A program made the translations under genes and the position numbers. A stretch of DNA of 37,531 nt from NCBI GenBank assembly GCA_012719415.1, contig JAAYAK010000040.1:1-37531 (forward strand), read 5' to 3'. Below are positions 1 to 6,812 of the stretch, in pieces (position 1 is the first letter of the stretch; each line of letters opens with the position of its first letter). Source of the DNA: Syntrophorhabdus sp. GTDB lineage: Bacteria; Desulfobacterota; Syntrophorhabdia; Syntrophorhabdales; Syntrophorhabdaceae. The notes under the pieces are model-generated. The model had not been told where the DNA came from. It made no database searches and saw only the letters and a program-made list of their open reading frames with translations.

Positions 1-992
1 TAGGCCTGCTTGTCGCCGCGGAATGACTGCGTCCGCGTCCTGAATTTCTTGAGGGCGCCCCGCATGTCGGTGATGGTGCCCGAGAACCTGCGGTTCGGTA
101 TCTCCCAGTAGGGGACCTCTTCGACGGAGCTGGAGAAGACGTAGATCTTCAGGGTGTCCCGGGCGCTCCGGCCGATGAGCTCCGTCAGGGCGAGCGAGAT
201 GTCCATCGCGGCGTGGAGCTTGTCACCTTCCATGCTCCCGCTTGCGTCGATGATAAGGCCATTCACTATGCGGGACATGACAACGGTCTCGCGGACGCGG
301 ACATCCTTCTCCTCGAAGCGGACGGGGCAGGTGCCGGGCCTTCTTTCCAGGGCGGCAAGGAGCGTCGCCTGCGTGTCTATCCGCGCGAACTCGTCGCCGA
401 ACTCGTACCTGCGCGTGACGAAGCCCTCGCTCGTGCCGAACCCTTCGTCCCCGGTGGGGTTCGGTCCCGAGGGGCCTGGGCGCACGGTCTCCATGATCCT
501 CCTCAGGATGTGGCCCGCAAGCCGCCTGCAGCCTCTCGGGGTCAGGCGGCAGGTGCCATTGAGGACGTCGATGAGCCGCGCGTCGATGAAGGCGGAAAGG
601 GCCTCCATCACGTCCCTTTCCTCTACGTATTCCCGCGCCATGTCCTCGTGGGCCACCCGCTCCTCCAGTGCGTGACGGGAGGTGTCGTTGAGGTAGCCGT
701 CGATGAGCCCCCCGGCTCCTCCTCCCCGGGAGAGCTCGCCGAGAAGGTCGTCAAAGAGGTTGTCCCGCATGCGGGAAAGGCTCCTGAGGTCCTCTTGGGA
801 CGACTGCCTCCGCGCCTCCTTCCGCCGGCTGGCGGCATCCCGCACCTTTTCGAAGAAACCCTCCGCCTGGTGGCGGCTGAGGCTCGCGAGTGTCCCTATA
901 TCCCTGGTATGCGTGTGGGCCATGTCATAGAGCATCCTCTCCAGGCTGTCGTCGGAGCGGACGCACAGGTTGCAGAGCTGCCGATGGTTCAT
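1..992 (-). CDS. VWA-domain protein, 3' end cut by window edge
   Basis: Read on the minus strand from an ATG at 992, the frame stays open to the left edge, giving about 330 residues without a stop. The N-terminal part is helical and charged. Near residue 245 comes the MIDAS metal-binding motif DASGSM, preceded by a hydrophobic strand (NGLIID), which is the start of a von Willebrand factor A domain. The start codon overlaps the stop of the upstream AAA ATPase in an ATGA arrangement, so the two are translationally coupled. AAA plus VWA pairs (MoxR/CoxE, BchI/BchD, RavA/ViaA types) act as ATP-driven chaperones that insert metals or remodel protein complexes; the client here is unknown. Plus-strand open frames over this region are shadows, since they lack a recognisable domain while this frame has MIDAS. 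Confidence 0.85.
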   Translation of the reverse strand, partial: MNHRQLCNLCVRSDDSLERMLYDMAHTHTRDIGTLASLSRHQAEGFFEKVRDAASRRKEARRQSSQEDLRSLSRMRDNLFDDLLGELSRGGGAGGLIDGYLNDTSRHALEERVAHEDMAREYVEERDVMEALSAFIDARLIDVLNGTCRLTPRGCRRLAGHILRRIMETVRPGPSGPNPTGDEGFGTSEGFVTRRYEFGDEFARIDTQATLLAALERRPGTCPVRFEEKDVRVRETVVMSRIVNGLIIDASGSMEGDKLHAAMDISLALTELIGRSARDTLKIYVFSSSVEEVPYWEIPNRRFSGTITDMRGALKKFRTRTQSFRGDKQA

Positions 993-2554
993 GAACGTCC
1001 CTTGGCCCAGGAGACCTCGCGCGGCACGTGGATGTCCGCCCCCGCGGGTGCGGTGAGCGAACCGTTGGCGATGAGGATGTTGGCGATGAATTCGGCGCAG
1101 GCGCCGAGGTATTCCCTGTGGACCCCCTTCTTCCGCCCCGCGAGCTTGATGAGCATTGCGTCGTCCGGGAAGGCCCTGCCGCCGTCCGTCCGCGCGCCCG
1201 CCCTCTCGAGCTGCCCGATGATGTCGCGGACGGCCGGGGCGCTCTGCGCTATCCTGTCCGCCCAGCGGCTACGCGGAAGGGGAATGATGTCCGTCAGTTC
1301 CCGCACGGCCTCGGGCACCATCCATGACGGGGTCATCTCCTCCGCCATGGAGATGAGCGCCGTCCGCAGGAGGTCATCGGAGAGCTCGTCGACCCTGCGG
1401 AAGGTCTCACCGGGGTCCTCCGGCTCGACGAGGTCCTGCCTGAGGTGCATCCTGCCCCGAAGGGCGAGCTTGACGCCCCGCGCGGCATCCCCCATGGAGG
1501 CCACCTGCGAGCCGCGCATCAGTGCCGTGGAGTACGTGTGGTCGAGGGAGTGTGTCGTTCCCCGTATGCTCGAACTGCGCTCGAGCCACCGGCACATCCT
1601 GCTCTGCCTCACGGACCTGTTGATGAGGGTGAGAAGCCACCAGGGGGCAAAGGTATCGCGCTTCGCCGAATCCTCCGGCGGCATGTCGAAGGAAAACCGG
1701 GGCGCTTCAGGAACAGGATCGGGATTCCCGCGGCGGGACACCCTGCCCGTCATGATGCCCAGCTCCACGTCCTCTTCGGGGAGGTCGAGATAGATCGTCT
1801 CGAGTCTGTCGATGAGCGGCCTCGGCACCTCGTTGACGTGGGAGAAACCCTCGGGGTTCCCCGTCGCCACGACGCAGAGGTCGAGGGGATACTCCCAGCC
1901 ATACTCCTCGAGAATCGTCTTCTGCTCTTCCAGGATGGGGTGGAGCAGGACCTGCACCTTCGTCCTGATGGCGGGCAGCTCATCGACGAAGAGAAGCCCC
2001 CTGTTGGCGCGGAAGACACCCGTGCCGGTGAACGTCCGGGGATCGTCGGGGCTCATCCCCGAGGCTATCGCCTGGATGTCCTTGAGGCCGAGGAGCTTCG
2101 CCTCGTTGGTGTACTCGTTCCCCTGGACACGGGAGAAACGCTCCGCGCCCGTCACCCACTCGACGCCGAACTCCTTCACCGGGTCGGCCACGGAGGCGCA
2201 GCGCGGGCAGAGCTTCCGTCTGCCCCAGGCCGGGTCGTCATTGTAGGGACAGCCCGCGATGCGCGGCACGGGCGGCAGGAGGTCCACGATCGACCGGACG
2301 AGCCGCGTCTTCCCCGTGCCCTCCTCGGAGATGAGATAGGGGTGCGCCCTCGAAAGAATCGCCCGTATCACGTCTTCCTTCGCCTCGGCGCGACCCTGAA
2401 TGAGGGGGATGACGTCCTCGCCACTTTTCATCCTCTCGAGAATAGCGTATCTTAATTGGTGGAACACGGAAGAAGGGTGATAACCTTCCATCAGTTCGGC
2501 TGTCTTCGTATGTGAGAAGGTAAGGACCATGAGCGTCACTGATTCTAATATCAT
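989..2554 (-). CDS. MoxR/magnesium-chelatase-like AAA+ ATPase
   Basis: About 521 residues from the ATG at 2554. A Walker A-like loop SEEGTGKT lies near residues 76-83, with Ser in place of the usual first Gly. A cysteine cluster follows (CPYNDD near 102, CPRC near 116-119), then Walker B LLFVDE near 187-192 and a sensor-like ATGNPEG. This architecture matches ChlI/BchI-like chaperone ATPases. The start is uncertain: ATGs at 2554 and 2491 and a further one near GERMKSGED are all possible, and none has a clear ribosome-binding site. The frame continues upstream to 3238, but that part overlaps the divergent gene at 2582 and is spurious. The stop overlaps the start of the VWA gene, so the pair should act together. 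Confidence 0.88.
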   Translation of the reverse strand: MILESVTLMVLTFSHTKTAELMEGYHPSSVFHQLRYAILERMKSGEDVIPLIQGRAEAKEDVIRAILSRAHPYLISEEGTGKTRLVRSIVDLLPPVPRIAGCPYNDDPAWGRRKLCPRCASVADPVKEFGVEWVTGAERFSRVQGNEYTNEAKLLGLKDIQAIASGMSPDDPRTFTGTGVFRANRGLLFVDELPAIRTKVQVLLHPILEEQKTILEEYGWEYPLDLCVVATGNPEGFSHVNEVPRPLIDRLETIYLDLPEEDVELGIMTGRVSRRGNPDPVPEAPRFSFDMPPEDSAKRDTFAPWWLLTLINRSVRQSRMCRWLERSSSIRGTTHSLDHTYSTALMRGSQVASMGDAARGVKLALRGRMHLRQDLVEPEDPGETFRRVDELSDDLLRTALISMAEEMTPSWMVPEAVRELTDIIPLPRSRWADRIAQSAPAVRDIIGQLERAGARTDGGRAFPDDAMLIKLAGRKKGVHREYLGACAEFIANILIANGSLTAPAGADIHVPREVSWAKGRS

Positions 2555-2581
2555 AGCGGAACATCCGAGGTTGCGCAACCG

Positions 2582-3298
2582 GTGAGCACCTTCGAGATGC
2601 TCCTTTCCATGCCCGCGATCCCCGCGATCATGGCGGCCCTTATCGAGAACCCCGAGGGGATGGAGGAGTCGTCCATCGAGCTTGCCGCGGATGACCCCGG
2701 GAGGCTCGAAGAGGCCTTGAACACCCTGGCACAGCGGGGCCTCATCGTAAGGCACGCGGGGCGTGTCTCCCTGCCGCCCGGAGGGCAGGCGCTGGAACTC
2801 GCCCGCGGGATCGTCGCAGCCTTCGAGGAGCTCAGGTCTCTCACGGAGGCATCCTTTATGATCCGCGGGATCCTCACCGCCACCGAGTACTACCGGTGCC
2901 TCGTCCACAGGGACACGATGTTCGCCATCCTCACGGAAGACGGGGCCGACGGGGACCAGCTCGGCAAGGTGCTCGCCGCCGAAGAAAGGCAGGGATACGT
3001 CGAGAACGTCGACATCGCGTACCGCGCGCGCGGCGGTTTGAAGGAAAAGTTCTTCCCCTTCATCCCCCACCATCATTACGACGACTTCGTCTACATGCAC
3101 TCCCGGGCGGCGCACGGCGGACAGCCCGCGACCGGCGGCCCCGCCATATCCGTCGTCGAGGAACGCTATCTCCTCGCCAACCTCCCGCCATCCTTGGCCG
3201 AACAGGCCCGCCGATACATGCGCGAGAACAAACCCCACATCCTCAGCAGGGTCCGCAACGAGGCCTTCGACATTATCTGGTGGTATGACAGGTACTGA
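2582..3298 (+). CDS. Winged-helix-like hypothetical protein
   Basis: A 238-residue protein starting at a GTG (2582), with GAGG 11 bases upstream; an in-frame ATG at 2597 is the alternative. The N-terminal 85 residues look like a winged helix: a helix, an acidic helix-turn segment, then HAGRVSLPP resembling a wing hairpin. The C-terminal part carries a His-rich stretch (IPHHHYDDF near residue 160) and ends in WWYDRY. I do not recognise a named family. It diverges from the AAA/VWA operon with only about 27 bp between starts, so it may regulate or share control with that operon. This is inference from position and fold impression only. Confidence 0.75.
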   Translation: MSTFEMLLSMPAIPAIMAALIENPEGMEESSIELAADDPGRLEEALNTLAQRGLIVRHAGRVSLPPGGQALELARGIVAAFEELRSLTEASFMIRGILTATEYYRCLVHRDTMFAILTEDGADGDQLGKVLAAEERQGYVENVDIAYRARGGLKEKFFPFIPHHHYDDFVYMHSRAAHGGQPATGGPAISVVEERYLLANLPPSLAEQARRYMRENKPHILSRVRNEAFDIIWWYDRY

Positions 3299-3301
3299 GA
3301 A

Positions 3302-3567
3302 GACCGTTAGAACCGCTTGAACAGCTTGAACCGCTTGAGCGTTACAAACAGAAGATAGAAAAATGGCGGTGGGGTCCCGGGCCGGTCTGTGTTACGTCGT
3401 CATCCCGGCTTTATCGACGACCTGTTGAGAGTTGGAGACTTCTTCTTCAATGGAAAACGTTCTTGAATCTCCTGCCCCTACTCGGCTCAAGCGGTTCAAA
3501 CCATCTTTTCTCGGTTCAAGCGGCTCAAGCTGTCTTCTCTCGGTTCAAGCGGCTCAAGCGGTCTTTT
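3302..3567. repeat. Tandem 9-bp-unit inverted repeat element (CGGTTCAAG type)
   Basis: The left arm (about 3305-3340) has units reading CTTGAACCG. The right arm (about 3480-3567) has five or more units of the complementary form CGGTTCAAG or CGGCTCAAG in three clusters. A partial CGTCATCCCGGC motif at about 3400 resembles the palindromic element at 24300. No coding potential was seen in this stretch. Confidence 0.7.
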
Positions 3568-3578
3568 CCCTGTTGCGT

Positions 3579-3607
3579 TTGACTTTCGGAGGGGATTAAG
3601 TTAGATT
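3579..3607 (+). promoter_or_regulatory. Sigma70-type promoter for the fdh operon
   Basis: TTGACT (3579-3584), a 17-bp spacer and TAGATT (3602-3607) make a near-consensus promoter. Transcription would start near 3614, about 55-70 bases upstream of the conserved leader. Confidence 0.6.
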
Positions 3608-3667
3608 AGCTATTATTCAAAAAGGTATGAGGAATATGTACAGGATAGCATATATACTTCCGCAATC

Positions 3668-3810
3668 AGGTTGAGGAACATATCGGGAGCCCGGGTGGTT
3701 TCCCGTTGTGACCGTGTTCGCAGTTTCTCCGCCTTAACCTCACGATCTGCCTCTCCCGGGGTCCGGCGCAGGAGTCTGCGGCCGGATCTTTTGTTTTAGG
3801 GGAGGTCTTC
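3668..3810 (+). promoter_or_regulatory. Structured 5' leader, copy A (riboswitch/attenuator-like)
   Basis: This stretch is clearly homologous to 13379-13522. It contains a 5-bp stem (3684-3688 with 3701-3705) around a 12-base loop GCCCGGGTGGTT, then a conserved block ending in CCGCCTTA (about 3728-3735), then an intrinsic terminator (3760-3797), and directly after it a strong ribosome-binding site GGGGAGG and an ATG at 3811. Compared with copy B, the first stem keeps pairing through an A-U to G-C change, as does the terminator stem. A terminator placed just before a ribosome-binding site is the layout of transcription-controlling riboswitches or attenuators. I could not match it to a riboswitch class I know. 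The ligand or trigger is unknown. Confidence 0.7.
3760..3797 (+). terminator. Intrinsic terminator within leader A
   Basis: GGTCCGG plus GCAG pairs with CTGC plus CCGGATC, with a small internal loop and a GAGT tetraloop. The tract TTTTGTTTT follows at 3789-3797. It lies before the coding region, so it fits conditional attenuation rather than an operon end. Confidence 0.75.
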
Positions 3811-3990
3811 ATGCCAAACCGCCTGCCAGCGAGGCCGGTCTTGGTTCTTGATCTCAGTATCCATGATGCGCTTTCTACGATTCCGGGTTGTGCCCGAACA
3901 GCGTGTTCCCCCGCTTCCGGGAGCACAGGGCCGGCCGGGGAAACGCGGCACTCCGGGCTTGTGGTGAACCGAGCACTCGTAATGAGATAA
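3811..3990 (+). CDS. Possible 59-residue leader ORF
   Basis: An ATG at 3811 sits at the same place, after the same terminator and with the same kind of strong ribosome-binding site, as the start of the double-cubane gene at 13523. The frame closes at TAA 3988-3990, 14 bases before fdhA. The product is rich in Pro, Ser and Gly and has no recognisable domain. It could be a real small protein, a remnant of a gene formerly behind this leader, or part of a long untranslated region. The evidence is only the start context. Confidence 0.3.
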   Translation: MPNRLPARPVLVLDLSIHDALSTIPGCARTACSPASGSTGPAGETRHSGLVVNRALVMR

Positions 3991-4004
3991 GGGAGGGATT
4001 ATTG

Positions 4005-6689
4005 ATGGAGATTACGATCAACGGGAAGGTTTGTGAAGGCGATGAAGGTCAGACGATCCTCGATGTAGCCAGAGCCAACGGGTTTTACATCCCGACCCTG
4101 TGCCATCTGGAGGGTCTGGCCCCAACCGGCGCCTGCCGGATCTGCGTGGTGGAGGTCGAAGGCCAGCGAAACCTGGCAGCTTCCTGCTCGACTCCTGTAA
4201 CTTCGGGAATGGTGGTGAAAACCGACAGCGAGCGCGTCTTGAGCGCCCGCCGTTTCATTGTTGAGCTTTTGGTATCGTGCCATCCGCTGGACTGCATGAC
4301 GTGCGAAAAGATGGGCAATTGCACCCTGCAGGACCTGGCGTACGAACTGAAGGTCGACCCGTCCCGGATGAACGGGGAAAGGTATAGCCATCCCATCGAC
4401 ATCTCCAATCCTTTCATAATACGTGATTACAACAAGTGCATCCTCTGCTTGAGATGCGTCCGTGTCTGCAAGGAGCTCCAGGGGATAGAGGCCATCAAAA
4501 CCATCAATCGCGGGTTCGACACCAAGATCGCCACCGCCTACGACACGCCTCTGCAGGAAAGCAATTGCGTTTTCTGCGGACAATGCGTGCAGGTCTGCCC
4601 CGTGGGGGCTTTAACAGAAAGGAAGGCAACTGGTCTGGGGCGTACCTACGAGACCCACAAGGTCCGCACGACCTGCCCGTACTGTGGTGTCGGCTGCCAG
4701 CTTGACCTTCATGTCAAGGGAGAACGGATAGTGAGGGTGACCGGCGTCGAGGACGGCCTGCCGAACCAGGGCCGCCTGTGCGTCAAGGGCCGTTTCGGCT
4801 ACGATTTTATCTACTCCGGGGACAGGCTCACCACACCGCTCATCCGCGAAGACAACGGGCAATTCCGGGAGGCCTCCTGGGACGAAGCCCTTGATCTCAT
4901 AGCGAGCAAGTTCACCAGGATAATTGAGGAATCCGGTCCCGATGCAGTTGCGGGTGTCAGCTGCGCGCGAAGCATCAACGAAGATTCCTACAATATGCAA
5001 AAACTGTTCAGGGCCGTCTTTCAGACAAACAACATCGACCACTGCGCCCGGGTCTGTCACGCACCGACGGTCGCCGGCCTTGCCGCGTCCTTCGGGTCGG
5101 GGGCCGGCACCAACTCCATCATCGAGTACAAGAACGCGAAGATGTTCTTCCTCATCGGAACGAACATGACGGAAGCCCACCCTGTTGCCTCCTATTATGT
5201 CAAGGAAGCGGTCTCGAAGGGAGCGAAACTCATCGTTGCCGATCCGCGCAAGCATGAGCTCGCGAAACGCGCCGACATATTCGCGCAGATCAAGGTCGGC
5301 TCCGACGTGGCCTTCCTCAACGGCATCATGAACGTGCTCATCAACGAGGACCTGTATGACAGGAAGTTCGTGGAAAACCATTGCACAGGGTTTGAAGACC
5401 TCAAGAAAACTGTCATGGACTACCCTCCGGAGAAAGCGGCCGAGATATCCGGAGTGCCCGCGGAGGAAATAGTCCGGATAGCCCGGGAAATGGCGGCCAC
5501 CAAACCGATGATGCTGATCTACACGCTCGGGATAACGGAACACTCCTGCGGCACGAACAATGTGATGAGCTGCGCGAACCTTCAAATGCTGCTCGGGAAC
5601 ATGGGGGTCGAATTCGGTGGTGTGAACCCGCTGCGCGGACAGAACAACGTGCAGGGCGCCTGCGACATGGGCGCACTGCCGAATGTCTTTCCCGGGTATC
5701 AGAGCGTGACCGTACCGGAGAACAGGGAGAAGTTCGTGAAAGCCTGGGGCGTCAAGAACCTCCCCGATAAGCCGGGGCTGGTGATACCTGCCATGATGGA
5801 GGGACTGCTCACGAAGAAGATACGGGCACTCTGGGTATTCGGGGAAAACCTGGCCAATGCTGAACCAAACATCGCACACGCCGAAAAGTGCCTGAGTTCC
5901 GCGGAATTTCTCGTTGTTCAGGACGTCTTTCCCAACGAGACGACCAGATTTGCCCACGTTATCCTGCCGTCCGCTTCCTGGTGTGAAGACGAAGGAACCT
6001 TCACAAGCCTGGAGAGGCGGGTGAGTATGGTCAGGACGATCAAGAGCCCTCCCGGCATCGCGAAACCGAACTGGTGGATATTCAAGGAAACGGCGAGGAA
6101 GATGGGGCATGACTGGGCGTCCGGCAGTGGGCGGGAGATCTGCGACAACGAGCTCGCTGTCCTGTGCCCGATGTTTGGCGGCATCACGTTCTCCCGGATC
6201 GAAAAGGACGGACTTCAGTGGCCATGCCCCAACGAAGACCACCCCGGCACCACGATCGTTCACAGGGACGGTCAATTCACACACGGTAAAGGGATCCTCA
6301 AGGGCATCGAATGGACTCCTCCGGAAGAGGTCCCCGACAGGGATTACCCCTTTGTCTTGAGCACCGGCAGAAGGCTTTCCCAGTATCACACGAGGACCCA
6401 GACCGGGAGAAGCGGCATGGATTTCATCTACAGCCGTGAGACCGCTGATATCTCCATCGATGACGCGAGAGAGAAGGGCATATCAGACGGAGACATGGTT
6501 ATCGTGGAATCAAGACGCGGAAAAGTCACCGTGCCGGCGCGCGTCACGGACATGATACCGAAAGGCATGGTGTGGATGACGTTCCACTACCGCGATGGCA
6601 ACTGCAACTGGCTTACCAACAACGCTTATGACGTTGTGACAAAGACACCTGAGTACAAGGCATGCGCCGTGAATGTCCAGAAGGCGTGA
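4005..6689 (+). CDS. fdhA: Formate dehydrogenase catalytic subunit with NuoG-like N-terminus
   Basis: An 894-residue cytoplasmic iron-sulfur/molybdopterin enzyme that oxidises formate to CO2 or runs in reverse. In order: a [2Fe-2S] domain (Cys33, 44, 47, 61), a His-Cys3 [4Fe-4S] site (His93, Cys97, 100, 106), two ferredoxin clusters (Cys145-155 and Cys188-198), the molybdopterin-domain [4Fe-4S] site (Cys224, 227, 231, 259), then the catalytic domain and the C-terminal dinucleotide-binding domain. The metal-ligand motif is HCARVCHAP with Cys351 followed by His352, so this is the Cys form, not selenocysteine. The start is the ATG at 4005, with GGGAGGG ahead; the frame is open further upstream but without support. 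It is first in a run with hdrA and mvhD, so electrons probably pass to HdrA. Mo versus W cannot be read from sequence. Confidence 0.95.
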   Translation: MEITINGKVCEGDEGQTILDVARANGFYIPTLCHLEGLAPTGACRICVVEVEGQRNLAASCSTPVTSGMVVKTDSERVLSARRFIVELLVSCHPLDCMTCEKMGNCTLQDLAYELKVDPSRMNGERYSHPIDISNPFIIRDYNKCILCLRCVRVCKELQGIEAIKTINRGFDTKIATAYDTPLQESNCVFCGQCVQVCPVGALTERKATGLGRTYETHKVRTTCPYCGVGCQLDLHVKGERIVRVTGVEDGLPNQGRLCVKGRFGYDFIYSGDRLTTPLIREDNGQFREASWDEALDLIASKFTRIIEESGPDAVAGVSCARSINEDSYNMQKLFRAVFQTNNIDHCARVCHAPTVAGLAASFGSGAGTNSIIEYKNAKMFFLIGTNMTEAHPVASYYVKEAVSKGAKLIVADPRKHELAKRADIFAQIKVGSDVAFLNGIMNVLINEDLYDRKFVENHCTGFEDLKKTVMDYPPEKAAEISGVPAEEIVRIAREMAATKPMMLIYTLGITEHSCGTNNVMSCANLQMLLGNMGVEFGGVNPLRGQNNVQGACDMGALPNVFPGYQSVTVPENREKFVKAWGVKNLPDKPGLVIPAMMEGLLTKKIRALWVFGENLANAEPNIAHAEKCLSSAEFLVVQDVFPNETTRFAHVILPSASWCEDEGTFTSLERRVSMVRTIKSPPGIAKPNWWIFKETARKMGHDWASGSGREICDNELAVLCPMFGGITFSRIEKDGLQWPCPNEDHPGTTIVHRDGQFTHGKGILKGIEWTPPEEVPDRDYPFVLSTGRRLSQYHTRTQTGRSGMDFIYSRETADISIDDAREKGISDGDMVIVESRRGKVTVPARVTDMIPKGMVWMTFHYRDGNCNWLTNNAYDVVTKTPEYKACAVNVQKA

Positions 6690-6812
6690 TGAAGGGATCG
6701 AACATGTGCCCTTTCTCTTCCCGGGATCCAATGCCGAGGCGTGCCGACCAGACTATTTTTGGAACAGAACCGGAATCTTTCGGGCACTGAATAATTGGAC
6801 GAGGTGACAAGA

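Noticed and set aside
213-1793. Long plus-strand ORF over the AAA/VWA region
   Set aside because: It lacks any domain and is antisense to frames with Walker A/B and MIDAS motifs. High GC content creates long shadow frames.
3480-3567. Clustered repeats as a possible CRISPR array
   Set aside because: Units are only about 9 bp, directly abutting, and lack unique spacers of constant length; no cas genes are nearby.
3668-3810. Assignment of the leader to the Moco riboswitch because fdhA follows
   Set aside because: I could not see the conserved Moco RNA core, and the second copy controls genes with no molybdopterin enzyme.
5041-5070. Selenocysteine at the formate dehydrogenase active site
   Set aside because: The codon is TGT (Cys) within CARVCHAP; no in-frame TGA exists.
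4611-6389. Long minus-strand ORF over fdhA
   Set aside because: Antisense shadow; the plus strand encodes a full molybdopterin enzyme with all cluster ligands.
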